64,000 nucleotides of DNA, taken from JAFARZ01 sp035651595 (GTDB lineage Bacteria > Actinomycetota > Actinomycetes > Streptosporangiales > Streptosporangiaceae). The DNA lies in the NCBI GenBank assembly GCA_035651595.1, contig DASRFJ010000138.1:1-64000 (forward strand), given 5' to 3'. The translations under genes and the position numbers were made by a program. The notes under the pieces were generated by a model. The model did no database searches. It saw only the letters and a program-made list of their open reading frames with translations, and had not been told where the DNA came from. This document shows, one piece after another, positions 24,584 through 34,600 of this stretch (position 1 is its first letter; each line of letters begins with the position of its first letter).

Positions 24584-25501
24584 GTGGAGCTTGACTGGCG
24601 GCCGCCGCTTCCGGTCAGCCTGCGGCTCACGCTCGGCGTGTACCGGCACGGCGGCGGCGACCCCACGTTCCGTACCGACCGCGACGGCGCGCTCTGGCGC
24701 ACCACGCTGACCCCGGACGGCCCCGCCACGCTCCGTCTCGTGGAAACCGCTGACGGCACGATGCGGGCACAGGCCTGGGGCCCGGGTGCCCGCTGGGTGC
24801 TGGACCAGCTCCCCGCGCAGCTCGGCGCGTTCGACACCGCCCAGCTGCCGTCGGACGCGGATGGCCCGGGCGCGGAGCTGCTGCGAGACATCGCCAGCCG
24901 GCTTCCTGGCCTGCGCATCGGCCGCAGCGGCCGCGTCTTCGAAGCGCTCGTTCCCGCCGTCCTCGAGCAGAAGGTCGTCGGCAAGGAGGCGCACCGGGCC
25001 TGGCGCGCGCTGCTCTTCCAGCACGGCACGCCAGCCCCCGGCCCGGCACCCGCCGGCATGCGTGTCTTCCCTTCGCCGCGGGTCTGGGCCCGGATCCCGT
25101 CCTGGGACTGGCACCGGGCAGGCGTCGAGGGGGTCCGCGCGCGCACGATCATCAACGCCGCCCAGGTCGCCGCCCGGCTGGAGGAGATCACCTCGCTCAG
25201 CCACGCCGAAGCCGATGCCAGGCTTCGTGCCCTCCCCGGCATCGGCCCGTGGACGTCGGCCGAGACCCGCCAGCGCGCGGCCGGAGACCCCGACGCCATC
25301 TCGGTGGGTGACTACCACCTGCCCAAGGCGGTCGGCTGGACGCTGGCCGGCGAGCACGGCACCGACGACGAGGGAATGCTGGCGCTGCTCGCCCCCTACG
25401 CAGGTCAGCGCTATCGGGTGCAGCGGCTTATCGAACTGGGCGGCAGCACGCCGCCCCGCCGCGGCCCCCGCATGGCGGTCCGCGACTACCGCGGCTTCTA
25501 G
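24584..25501 (+). CDS. DNA-3-methyladenine glycosylase (AlkA/HhH-GPD type)
   Basis: The 305-residue protein has the HhH-GPD fold: FEALVPAVLEQKVVGKEAHR, then the helix-hairpin-helix LRALPGIGPWTSAETRQRA and the catalytic Asp in AISVGDYHLPKAVGW. It excises alkylated bases from DNA. It lacks the long AlkA N-terminal Ada-type domain but has a beta-rich N-terminus (about 1-95) as in actinobacterial homologues. The start is GTG 24584, six bases after the previous gene stop, so it is probably cotranscribed. There is no Fe-S cluster Cys motif at the C-terminus. Confidence 0.87.
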   Translation: MELDWRPPLPVSLRLTLGVYRHGGGDPTFRTDRDGALWRTTLTPDGPATLRLVETADGTMRAQAWGPGARWVLDQLPAQLGAFDTAQLPSDADGPGAELLRDIASRLPGLRIGRSGRVFEALVPAVLEQKVVGKEAHRAWRALLFQHGTPAPGPAPAGMRVFPSPRVWARIPSWDWHRAGVEGVRARTIINAAQVAARLEEITSLSHAEADARLRALPGIGPWTSAETRQRAAGDPDAISVGDYHLPKAVGWTLAGEHGTDDEGMLALLAPYAGQRYRVQRLIELGGSTPPRRGPRMAVRDYRGF

Positions 25502-25525
25502 CCGGCCCTCGGGCAATGCCGGGAC

Positions 25526-25607
25526 AACGTGGCGGATTCGCCCTTTGTGGTCGTCTGACCCCCGCGCGTGGGGGTCAATCCGACACGTACGGCATATCTT
25601 CCACGTT
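25526..25607. repeat. 82-bp palindromic intergenic element, copy 3
   Basis: It begins AACGTGGCGG and ends CTTCCACGTT, with a perfect inner hairpin TGACCCCC GCGCGT GGGGGTCA (25556-25577). It aligns without gaps to the copies at 3834, 9199 and 37363. It lies between the AlkA gene and fbiC. Confidence 0.75.
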
Positions 25608-25796
25608 GATGGCGGGTCACCTGCCGCGTCTAGGTCCCACCAGCCGCAGCCGCCTCATCAGGCAGGCTCCGGCCGAAGCGACCACGTTTCCGGCGACGCG
25701 CACGACGCTCGGCTTCGGCGGCACGGCGAGCCTCGACGCGACCGTCGGCTGACCCGCACCGGCGGGTGTCCGTTCGCTCCCGCGTAAAGTCTGGGT

Positions 25797-28478
25797 ATGG
25801 GCGTTTCCCGCGACGACTCAGGGGTCACTCCAGCCGCTATGCGCCGCGCGCTCGCCAGAGCGCGCGATGGTAAGGCGCTGGACCACGCCGAGGCGACGGT
25901 TCTGCTGCACGCCAGCGGCGATGATCTCCAGACGCTGCTCGGATACGCGAGCGCCACCCGGGACCGCGGCCTGGAATCGGCGGGCCGCCCGCGGGTGATC
26001 ACCTACTCCCGCAAGGTGTTCATCCCGCTGACCCGGCTGTGCCGGGACCGATGCGCCTACTGCACGTTCGCCACGGTCCCGCACCGGCTGCATAGTCTCT
26101 ACCTCGAGCCCGACGAGGTCCTCGACATCGCCCGGCAGGGTGCGACGCTGGGCTGCAAGGAAGCCCTGTTCACCCTCGGCGACCGGCCAGAAGAACGCTG
26201 GCACCAGGCCAGGGAGTGGCTCGACGCGCACGGCTACGAAGACACGCTGTCCTACGTGCGCGCGATGGCGATCCGCGTGCTGGAGGAGACCGGGCTGCTG
26301 CCGCACCTGAACCCGGGGGTCCTGAGCTGGCAGGACTTCCAGCGGCTCAAGCCGGTCGCGCCGTCGATGGGCATGATGCTGGAGACGACGGCGACGCGCC
26401 TGTTCACCGACAAGGGCGGCCCGCACTTCGGCAGCCCGGACAAGGATCCGGCGGTGCGGCTGCGCGTGCTCGAGGACGCCGGCCGCTCCAATGTGCCGTT
26501 TACCACCGGCATCCTGATCGGCATCGGCGAGACGCTCGCCGAGCGCGCCGACTCCGTCTTCGCGATCCGCAAGGTCGCCCGCGAGTACAACGGGGTCCAG
26601 GAGGTGATCGTGCAGAACTTCCGGGCCAAGCCGGACACGAAGATGCGCGACACCCCGGACGCCGAGCTCGACGACCTGGCCGCGACGATCGCGGTCACCC
26701 GGCTGGTCCTCGGCGCCAAGGCGAGGATCCAGGCGCCGCCGAACCTGGTCGGCGAGCAGTACGCGCTGATCCTGCGCGCCGGCATCGACGACTGGGGCGG
26801 CGTCTCGCCGCTTACTCCGGACCACGTCAACCCGGAACGCCCGTGGCCGGCCATCGACGAGCTGGCCGCGCACACCGCCGCGGCCGGCTTCTCGCTCCGC
26901 GAGCGCCTGACGATCTACCCGCCGTACCTGCACGAGCCCTGGCTGGACCCGCGCCTGGCCCGGCACGTCGCCGCGCTCGCCGACCCAGAGAGCGGCCTGG
27001 CGCGCGATGGCGCGATGCCCGTCGGCATCCCCTGGCAGGAGCCCGACGGCGGCTGGGGTGAGTCCGCGGGCCGCACCGACCTGCACGTGACCATCGACAC
27101 CACTGGCCGCACCCATGACCGTAGGGATGACTTCGCTGAGGTCTACGGCGACTGGCAAGCTCTGGCGGAACGTACGGTGGTTTCTCCGCTGGCACCCTCC
27201 TCCGTCGCCCGGCCGGCCCCCACGGCGGCCTCCACGGCAACCCCTGCGGCGGCCTCCACGGCAGCACCTGCGGCGGTCCCCGCGATCGCACCGGCTGCTG
27301 CCCGTCCCGGGGAGGTGGCCGCGGCCCTGCGTCAGGCCGAGCGCGACCCGGCCGCGTTGACCGATGCCGAAGCAATTGCCCTCCTCTCTGCCGACGGCCC
27401 GGACCTGGAGGCGCTGGCCTCGATCGCCGACGCGCTCCGCCGCGAGGTCCGCGGCGACGACGTGACCTATGTCGTGACGCGGAACATCAACTTCACGAAC
27501 GTCTGCTACACCGGGTGCCGGTTCTGCGCGTTCGCGCAGCGGCGCACTGACGCGGATGCGTACACGCTGTCGCTAGAGCAGGTAGGCGATCGGGCCGAAG
27601 AGGCGTGGGCAGCGGGTGCCACCGAAGTCTGCATGCAGGGCGGCATCCATCCCGATCTTCCAGGCACAGCGTACTTCGAAATTTCTTCCGAAGTCAAGCG
27701 GCGAGTGCCAGGCATTCACGTTCATGCGTTCTCGCCGATGGAGGTGGTCAACGGGGCGTCTCGCACCGGACTGCCGATCCGGGAGTGGCTGGTCCGCGCC
27801 AAGGACGCCGGGGTCGGCTCATTGCCGGGCACCGCGGCGGAGATCCTGGATGACGACGTGCGCTGGATCCTGACCAAGGGCAAGCTGCCCGCGTCGGTTT
27901 GGATCGAGGTCATCACCACCGCGCACGAGCTGGGCATCCCGACCTCGGCGACGATGATGTACGGCCACGTCGACACGCCGGCCCACTGGGTCGGGCACCT
28001 GCGCGTGATCCGCTCGATCCAGGAGAAGACCGGCGGTTTCACCGAGTTCGTGCTGCTCCCGTTCATCCACGAGAACGCGCCCATATACCTGGCCGGATTG
28101 GCCCGGCCTGGGCCGACGCGCCGGGAGAACCGCGCGGTGCACGCGGTATCCCGGCTGCTGCTGCATGGGGCGATCGACTCGATCCAGGCCTCCTGGGTCA
28201 AGCTCGGCGACGACGGCTGCCGGGACGTGCTGCGCGGCGGCGTCAACGACCTGGGCGGCACGCTGATGGAGGAGACGATAAGCCGCATGGCCGGGGCCGG
28301 ACACGGCTCCTACAAGACGATCAGCCAGTTCCGCGCGATCACCGACCCGCTTGGCAGGCCGCTGCGCCAGCGCACTACCACCTACGGCCAGCCGTCCGCG
28401 GAACGACAGGCCGCCGCGGCCGCCAGTAACGGCGTCACGCCTGCCGTGCGCACTTCGTTGCCGCTGCTCACCACCTAA
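25797..28478 (+). CDS. fbiC: FO synthase FbiC, fused CofG and CofH
   Basis: The 893-residue protein makes 7,8-didemethyl-8-hydroxy-5-deazariboflavin (FO), the chromophore of F420, from 5-amino-6-ribitylaminouracil and tyrosine. Both radical SAM halves are complete: CofG with CRDRCAYCTF (C82, C86, C89) and CofH with CYTGCRFCAF (C570, C574, C577). An Ala/Thr/Pro-rich linker (about 462-505) joins them. CofG has GCKEALFTLGDRPEE and CofH has EVCMQGGIHPDL and KITTAHELGIPTSATM-like VITTAHELGIPTSATMMYG. ATG 25797 starts right after a short spacer. Fusion is normal in actinobacteria. fbiB and fbiA follow convergently. Confidence 0.97.
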   Translation: MGVSRDDSGVTPAAMRRALARARDGKALDHAEATVLLHASGDDLQTLLGYASATRDRGLESAGRPRVITYSRKVFIPLTRLCRDRCAYCTFATVPHRLHSLYLEPDEVLDIARQGATLGCKEALFTLGDRPEERWHQAREWLDAHGYEDTLSYVRAMAIRVLEETGLLPHLNPGVLSWQDFQRLKPVAPSMGMMLETTATRLFTDKGGPHFGSPDKDPAVRLRVLEDAGRSNVPFTTGILIGIGETLAERADSVFAIRKVAREYNGVQEVIVQNFRAKPDTKMRDTPDAELDDLAATIAVTRLVLGAKARIQAPPNLVGEQYALILRAGIDDWGGVSPLTPDHVNPERPWPAIDELAAHTAAAGFSLRERLTIYPPYLHEPWLDPRLARHVAALADPESGLARDGAMPVGIPWQEPDGGWGESAGRTDLHVTIDTTGRTHDRRDDFAEVYGDWQALAERTVVSPLAPSSVARPAPTAASTATPAAASTAAPAAVPAIAPAAARPGEVAAALRQAERDPAALTDAEAIALLSADGPDLEALASIADALRREVRGDDVTYVVTRNINFTNVCYTGCRFCAFAQRRTDADAYTLSLEQVGDRAEEAWAAGATEVCMQGGIHPDLPGTAYFEISSEVKRRVPGIHVHAFSPMEVVNGASRTGLPIREWLVRAKDAGVGSLPGTAAEILDDDVRWILTKGKLPASVWIEVITTAHELGIPTSATMMYGHVDTPAHWVGHLRVIRSIQEKTGGFTEFVLLPFIHENAPIYLAGLARPGPTRRENRAVHAVSRLLLHGAIDSIQASWVKLGDDGCRDVLRGGVNDLGGTLMEETISRMAGAGHGSYKTISQFRAITDPLGRPLRQRTTTYGQPSAERQAAAAASNGVTPAVRTSLPLLTT

Positions 28479-28553
28479 CGCATGTCGCAGGCCCTCGCGG
28501 CGCGTGGCTGCCGTGACTCTCGATGCCTAAGCGACACGGCACGACAAGTTTTC

Positions 28554-28629
28554 ATGTTAAAAATGGGCTCCATGTTAGAAAAGGCGCCAAATTTGCACCC
28601 TTTTCTAACATGGAGCACTTTTCTGACAT
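28554..28629. repeat. 76-bp palindromic intergenic element, copy 2
   Basis: ATGTTAAAAATGGGCTCC and its partner GGAGCACTTTTCTGACAT form the outer arms, and TTAGAAAAGGCGCC with the reverse CACCCTTTTCTAA the inner arms. It has the same 76-bp length as the copy at 15564. It lies in the 250-bp gap between the convergent ends of fbiC and fbiB. Confidence 0.75.
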
Positions 28630-28724
28630 CTAAGCCATGCGACACAACGGGGCATAAGGGACGAATCTGACCCGACGGGCAGTCCTCTGTCGGCCGGCGC
28701 CCCTGGGGATGTGCGAGCAAGGGG

Positions 28725-29999
28725 TTAGCGCGTTAGGAGGAAGTTCGCGGGGTCGCGGGGTGGGCGGTGGCGCGGGGGCGCGGCGTGGTGGCCGACGGCG
28801 ATGGCGCCCATCGGGAGCCAGGCGGGCGGCAGGTCCAGTGCGCGGACGGTCACGTCCTGGCAGAACAGCGTGCTGGAAATCCAGGCGGAGCCTAGTCCTT
28901 CGACGGCGAGCGCGACGAGGAAGTTCTGCACCGCGGCACCCATCGCGACGGTGAACATGGCCCGCTCGCAGGCGTTGCGGCGCGCGTCCGGGTACTTGTG
29001 CATCGCATCCGGAGCCAGGCACGGCACGACGACCAGGGGAGCACGCCGGAGCGGCTCACCACGGCGGGTCCGCCGGGCTATCTGCTCCTGCGTGAAACCG
29101 TCCGCACGCAGGTCGGCGACCCACGCGTCGAGCATCGCGTCCAGCAGCACGGTCCGCGCCGCGGGGGACTCCAGCAGCACGAACCGCCATGGTTCGCTGT
29201 GGTGCGGGGCCGGCGCGGTGATCGCGGCCGCCACCGCGCGCCGCACGGCGCCGGGGTCGACCGGCTGATCGGTGAAGTCCCTGATCGTCCGGCGGGCATG
29301 CAGCACGTCCGCCGAACCGTAGCGGAACATGTCCTCGTCGGCCGGCCGGATCAGCACCCGGGCGCCGGGGCCGTCCTCGTCGGTGACCAGCGCGTCAAGG
29401 CCGCGCACGACGGCGACCGGCAGCTGTAGCGCCTTGCCCTTCACCAGGTCGGCCGCCGCGGCGATCTCGTCGGCGACCGCGGCGACGGTTACCTCCAAGA
29501 TGTTGCCGAACGCGTCCGCCGCACCCCGGTGGTCCCTCGCCACCACCACGCCGGCCGCGCCGATCGCGGTGTCCGTCTGCCCGTTCCGCCACGGCCGGCC
29601 CATCGTGTCGGTCACGATCACGCCGAACCGCCGGCCGGTCCGGTCCTGGAGGCTCTTCCGAAGGCGGCGCGCGGATTCGTCCGGATCGGCGGGCAGCAGC
29701 ACCACCGTGCCCGGAGCGGTGTTGGACTCGTCCACGCCGGCCGCGGCGAGCACGAAGCCGTGCCTGGTCTGCGCGATTGTCGTGGGCCCGCGGCGCGCGA
29801 CGACCCGAACCGTCTCCGCCTCGATCGCTTCGTCGCGAGACATCTCGGCAACGCGGCCTTCGGCCTTGCTGACGATCTTCGAGGTAATGACGAGCACGTC
29901 GCCGTCGCGCAGGTCCTCGGCCACGTCGGCGATCAGCGCCGCCAGGTCCGCCCCGGCCGTGATCTCCGGCAGGCCGGCGAGCGTAAAAAGAGTTATCAC
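28725..29999 (-). CDS. fbiB: Bifunctional F420 biosynthesis protein FbiB (CofE plus nitroreductase domain)
   Basis: The 424-residue protein has an N-terminal CofE gamma-glutamyl ligase domain (about 1-245; DVLVITSKIVSKAEGRV, GRRFGVIVTDTMGRPWRNGQ, AFGNILEVTVAAVADEIAAA) and a C-terminal FMN-binding nitroreductase-like domain (about 250-424; RRTIRDFTDQPVD, LVVVPCLAPDA, SAWISSTLFC). It adds glutamates to F420-0 and the second domain completes dehydro-F420 reduction. The GTG start at 29999 overlaps the fbiA stop (GTGA), so the two genes are coupled. Confidence 0.96.
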   Translation of the reverse strand: MITLFTLAGLPEITAGADLAALIADVAEDLRDGDVLVITSKIVSKAEGRVAEMSRDEAIEAETVRVVARRGPTTIAQTRHGFVLAAAGVDESNTAPGTVVLLPADPDESARRLRKSLQDRTGRRFGVIVTDTMGRPWRNGQTDTAIGAAGVVVARDHRGAADAFGNILEVTVAAVADEIAAAADLVKGKALQLPVAVVRGLDALVTDEDGPGARVLIRPADEDMFRYGSADVLHARRTIRDFTDQPVDPGAVRRAVAAAITAPAPHHSEPWRFVLLESPAARTVLLDAMLDAWVADLRADGFTQEQIARRTRRGEPLRRAPLVVVPCLAPDAMHKYPDARRNACERAMFTVAMGAAVQNFLVALAVEGLGSAWISSTLFCQDVTVRALDLPPAWLPMGAIAVGHHAAPPRHRPPRDPANFLLTR

Positions 30000-30937
30000 G
30001 CCAGCTCCCTGGCTAGGTCGAGCGCGGCCTGGGCGATCGCGGTCGTGGCCGGCAGGTCGCGCATGTACAGCGGCATCGCCCGCACCTCGATGCCCAGCGG
30101 GGCCAGGTCCTCGGCGGAGCCCTTGTCCTGGTCATCGACGAGCCAGCCGTCGAGCAGTTCGGGCCCGTAGTGCGCCGCCACCGCCGAGGCCGTGGTCTCG
30201 ACGCCGATCGCGGTCAGGCACGCGTCGGCCATGCCGCGCACCGGCGCGCCGCCGATGATCGGCGAGACCCCGACGACCGTTTTGGCGGCCACGGCGTCCC
30301 TGATCCCTGGGACGGACAGGATCGTGCCGATGCTCACCACCGGGTTGGACGGCGGGAACACCACCACGTCCGCGGCCGCGATGGCGTCCAGCACGCCCGG
30401 GGCCGGGCGGGCCGAATCCGCTCCTACCGCGACGATCTCGGCAGCGGGCGGCTCAGCGTGCAACCGGACCCACCATTCCTGGAAGTGCACCACCGTACGT
30501 TCTGCCGCCAGGACCACATGGGTCTCGATGGGAGAGTCTGACATCGGCAGCAACCTGACACCTGGTTGCCAGCGGCGGCACAGGAGGTCGGTGACGGCGG
30601 ATAGCGGCTGGCCGTCGGCGAGCAGCTGGCTGCGCAGGATGTGCGTGCCGAAATCGCGGTCGCCCAGCGTGAACCAGTCCGGGCTCGCGCCGTAGGCGGC
30701 CAGCTCGGCCCGGATGCCGAAGGTCTCCTCGGCGCGGCCCCAGCCCTGCTCCTCGTTGATGCCGCCGCCGAGCGTGTACATCACGGTGTCCAGGTCGGGA
30801 CAGACCCGCAGCCCGAACAGCGTGATGTCGTCGCCGGTGTTCCCGATGACGGTGATCTCATCATCCGGAGCGGCTGCCTTCAGCCCGCGGAGGAACCTGG
30901 CGGCGCCCACGCCCCCGGCAAGCACGGTGATGCGCAT
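29996..30937 (-). CDS. fbiA: 2-phospho-L-lactate (or phosphoenolpyruvate) transferase FbiA/CofD
   Basis: The 313-residue protein opens with ITVLAGGVGAARFLRGLK and continues with VIGNTGDDITLFGLRVCPD, TLGDRDFGTHILR, LLPMSDSPIETHVVL and FPPSNPVVSIGTIL, the full CofD pattern. It joins FO to the phospholactyl or phosphoenolpyruvyl moiety. The start is ATG 30937; a longer open frame to 31105 is not supported. The FbiD guanylyltransferase that supplies its substrate is not in this window. Transcription is divergent from whiB. Confidence 0.96.
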   Translation of the reverse strand: MRITVLAGGVGAARFLRGLKAAAPDDEITVIGNTGDDITLFGLRVCPDLDTVMYTLGGGINEEQGWGRAEETFGIRAELAAYGASPDWFTLGDRDFGTHILRSQLLADGQPLSAVTDLLCRRWQPGVRLLPMSDSPIETHVVLAAERTVVHFQEWWVRLHAEPPAAEIVAVGADSARPAPGVLDAIAAADVVVFPPSNPVVSIGTILSVPGIRDAVAAKTVVGVSPIIGGAPVRGMADACLTAIGVETTASAVAAHYGPELLDGWLVDDQDKGSAEDLAPLGIEVRAMPLYMRDLPATTAIAQAALDLARELA

Positions 30938-31086
30938 ACCCCCAGTCTGACAGTGCGCCCGGGCGGCGGGCACGCCGCGGTCCGGGTGCGGCGGCTGAGC
31001 GGGTGGCCGGCCGGCTACGGAGCGGAATCTTTGCCCGACTTTTCTCGCATCTCGGGCAACGAGGGGACCATTATCACCTTCCTCGC

Positions 31087-31116
31087 TTGACGCGAAGCAA
31101 GACACGCGGGTGTAAT
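31087..31116 (+). promoter_or_regulatory. SigA-like promoter of whiB
   Basis: TTGACG (31087-31092), an 18-base spacer and TGTAAT (31111-31116) make a good housekeeping promoter about 75 bp before the whiB GTG. An 8-bp inverted repeat, TTGCCCGA and TCGGGCAA (31031-31038, 31052-31059), lies just upstream and could be an operator. Confidence 0.6.
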
Positions 31117-31191
31117 TTCATTGATGTGATTCTCGCTTATTATGGGGAAGAGCGAGATCGGGGGGCTCCGATTGGGGAGGGAGGACACGCT

Positions 31192-31467
31192 GTGACGGAG
31201 GTCATCGTCCCGCTGGCGCAGGTGTTCGTCAGTCCGGATGACGTTGACGAGCTGGGCTGGCAGGACCGTGCGCTGTGCGCGCAGACGGATCCGGAGGCAT
31301 TCTTCCCGGAGAAGGGAGGATCGACCCGGGAAGCAAAGCGCGTGTGCCGTAGCTGCGAGGTCCGGGCCGAGTGCCTGGAGTACGCGCTCGAGCACGACGA
31401 GCGATTCGGAATCTGGGGTGGTATGTCGGAAAGAGAGCGGCGCCGGCTAAAGCGCCAGGCAGGATAG
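31192..31467 (+). CDS. whiB: WhiB family iron-sulfur transcriptional regulator
   Basis: The 91-residue protein has the four cluster cysteines in WhiB spacing (C29, C52, C55, C61; CRSCEVRAEC) and the GIWGGMSERERRRLKRQ turn and basic tail that bind SigA and DNA. The sequence WQDRALCAQTDPEAFFPEKG is that of the WhiB2/WhmD and Streptomyces WhiB group, which controls septation and sporulation. I chose GTG 31192 because of GGGAGGAG before it; the frame extends upstream through non-conserved residues. Its position beside fbiA matches both Streptomyces and Mycobacterium. Confidence 0.95.
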   Translation: MTEVIVPLAQVFVSPDDVDELGWQDRALCAQTDPEAFFPEKGGSTREAKRVCRSCEVRAECLEYALEHDERFGIWGGMSERERRRLKRQAG

Positions 31468-31645
31468 CGGGTCGACCGGGCCCCACTGGAGTCGGGCGTT
31501 TACCCTGCTGGGCTCGATGCGGCGGGGTATCGTTTAACGCTGTGTGGGGGCGCGGGGGCTGCCGTTCACGCAGAGATTACGCGCTCTTACCGGGCGGGGG
31601 TAGCCGCACGGGTGAGCTGTCGCCGACGCTACCTGCCAGGACCCC

Positions 31646-34600
31646 TTGTCACCGAATACTTTGCGCTCGCGCCACGTCGTCACCGCCGTGATAGTCGCTC
31701 ACGACGGCGCTCGGCTTTTGCCCGGACTCGTTCAGGGGATGCGCGAGCAGACCCGGCCCGTTGACCGCGTCGTCGGCGTGGACACCGGCAGCGGGGACCG
31801 CAGTGGCGCGCTGCTCGCCGAGTTGCTCGGCTCCGATGTCGTGTTCGGCATGGAGCCAGGGACCGGCTATGGCTCGGCGGTCGCCCGGGCGCTACAGCAT
31901 CCCGCGGCCCGGCGGGTATCCACGCCGTCGGCGTCCTCGGAGAGCACTGTCACCGAGTGGATCTGGCTGCTGCACGACGACTGCCAGCCCGCGCCGGACG
32001 CCTTGGAGCACCTGCTCAAGGCGGCGGGCCGCTACGAGATCGCCGGAGTGCTCGGGCCGAAGCTCAGGGACCTCGCCGACCGCCGTGTGCTGCGTGAGGT
32101 CGGGCTCACGATCGACCGGGCCGGACGCCGGCTCACCGGGGTCGAGGCCGGCGAGATCGACCAAGGTCAGCACGACGGCAACCGGTCGGTCCTGGCGGTC
32201 AGCACCGCCGGGATGCTGATCCGCCGCGACGTGTGGGACCAGCTAGGCGGGTTCGACCCGCTGCTGCCGCTGTTCCGCGACGACATCGACTTCTGCTGGC
32301 GAGCACACGCGGCCGGCCATGACGTGCGGGTGGTCACCGACGCGGTTGTCTATCACCGTGAGCTGACGGCTCGGCACCGGCGGAAGGCGCGCGAGCTCGC
32401 CAGCCACCCGCGGCTGCTTGACCGCCGCTCCGCACTGTACGTGCACGCGGTGAACCTGCCGCTGCTGCCGATGCTGGTCGTGCTGGCCGGCTGCACGACC
32501 GGTTCGCTGCTGCGTGCCGCGTACTTCCTGATCACCAAGCAGACCCGGCGCGCGGCCGGGCACCTGGGCGCGCTGGCCTGGCTGTTCGGCCATCCGATGC
32601 GGATCTGGCGCGGCCGGCGGCGGCGCGCGGCGGGACGCAAGCGCGCGTACGCGGTGCTGCGCCCGCAGCTGCCGCACGGCAGGACGCTGTCGCGGATCGC
32701 GGAGAGCGCCGTGGGCATGTTGTCGCGCGGCTCGAACTACGAGGGCGGCGGCGAACACGGCGGTGGCATCTCGGACGACCCCGACGAGGATCTGCCGCTG
32801 CCGCCGCCAGACTCGCTGATCCGCCGCGTGCTGACGCACCCGGCCGTGCTGTTGTTCGTCACGCTCGTCGTGGTGACCGTCGTGTCGGAGCGGTCGCTGA
32901 TCGGGTCGCTGTTCCGCGGCTCCGGCACGCTGTCCGGCGGCGCGCTGGTGCCCGCCTGGGGCGGCGCCAGCAACCTGTGGCAGGAGTACCTGGCCGGCTT
33001 TCACGCCGTCGGCGTGGGGTCGACGGCGAGCGCGCCGCCCTACCTCGCGGTCGTCGCGGCGCTGTCGACGGTGTTCGGCGGCAAGCCCTGGCTGGCCGTG
33101 GACGTGCTGCTGCTCGGTTGCGTGCCCGTGGCGGGGATGGTGGCGTATCTGGCTACGCGCCCCCTAACCGAGGCGCTCGCCGCCCGGATCTGGATCGCGC
33201 TGAGCTACGCGCTGCTCCCGGTGGCGTCCGGAGCGGTGGCGGCCGGGCGGCTCGGCACCGCGGTCGCGTTCATGCTGCTGCCGGTGATCTGCCTCCTCGC
33301 CGGGCGGATGTTCACCCGGCCGCCCCGGTCCGCGCGGCGCGCGGCGTGGGGAGCGGGGCTGGTGCTGGCGATAGCCGCCGCGTTCGTGCCGGTGCTGTGG
33401 GTAATGGCCGCGGGCGGCGCGTTGTGCGTGGCCGGCGTCACCGGGTTCCGGTACTGGCGCGGTCTTGGGCGCTCTCCCGGGCGATCCGCGTGGCTCCGCT
33501 GGGCACCGGGCATCAACGCCGCCATCGTGGCTGTCGTGCCCGCGGTGCTGCTGATGCCGTGGACGTTCTCGTTGTTCGTGAGCCCCGCTGACTTCCTGCT
33601 CGAGGCGGGCCTCGCGCGGCCCGGGCTATCCGTGACGGGCCTGCGAGCGGAGCCGCTGCTGCTGCTCAGCCCGGGTGGCCCCGGCCTGCCGCCGGTCTGG
33701 GTCAGCGTCGGGTTGATCGTGCCCGCGTTCTGCTCGCTGCTGCTGAACCGGCGCCGCACGCTGGTGCTGTCCGGCTGGGCTGTGGCGCTGGGCGGGTTTG
33801 CCGCGGCGGTGATCGTGAGCCGGATGACCGTGGTTTCGGCCGTCACTGGCGGGGCGGTCCCGGCGTGGCCTGGCATCGCGCTGGCGGTCGCCGCGGCCGG
33901 CTTGCTGCTCGCCGCCGTACCGGTGGTCGAGTGGGCGGCGGGCACCGCGTGGGGCCTCGCGGTCAGTTCCGCGAGCCTCGCGATGCGGGCCCGGCTGGCC
34001 GGCCGCCGCGGGACCGTCGCGCTGCTGCTTGGCGCCGCCGCGCTGAGTGCTCCGGTGCTCGCGGCCGCGTCCTGGCTGCAGACCGGCGTGCGGGGGCCCA
34101 TCAACGCCGCCAGCGCACCGGTGCTGCCGCCGTTTATCGCGGTGTCTTCGGCGGCCTCGGGACAGACCCGCACGCTAGTGCTGCGGCGCGACAACGGCGT
34201 GCTGACCTACCTCGTGCTTCGCGCCAGCGACCCCTTGCTCGGCGAGCCCGAACTTCTCGAAGCCTCGACCGCGACGCGGGCGCTCGACACCACGGTGGCC
34301 TCGCTCGCCGCGACCGACAGCGGCGACTCCCAGGACGCGGCGCAGGCGCTGGGTCAGTTTGCCATCGGCTACGTGCTGCTGCCCTCGCCCGTCGATCCCG
34401 TGCTCGCCGCGCAGCTCAACGGCGTGGCCGGGCTCCAGCCACTGACCGTGTCCTCGGCCTACGACCTGTGGCGGGTGGCGGGTACCGTGTCCCGCCTCCA
34501 GGTGGTGACCGCGGCCGGAACCGTGCCGGTGGGATCCGGAGTGGTGGGCGCGTCCAGCCAGGTCGGCGCCTTGACGACGGGGACTTTGGTGCTAGCTGAG

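Noticed and set aside
30938..31105. N-terminal extension of fbiA
   Set aside because: The frame is open, but the extra residues are not CofD-like and would cover the divergent promoter region.
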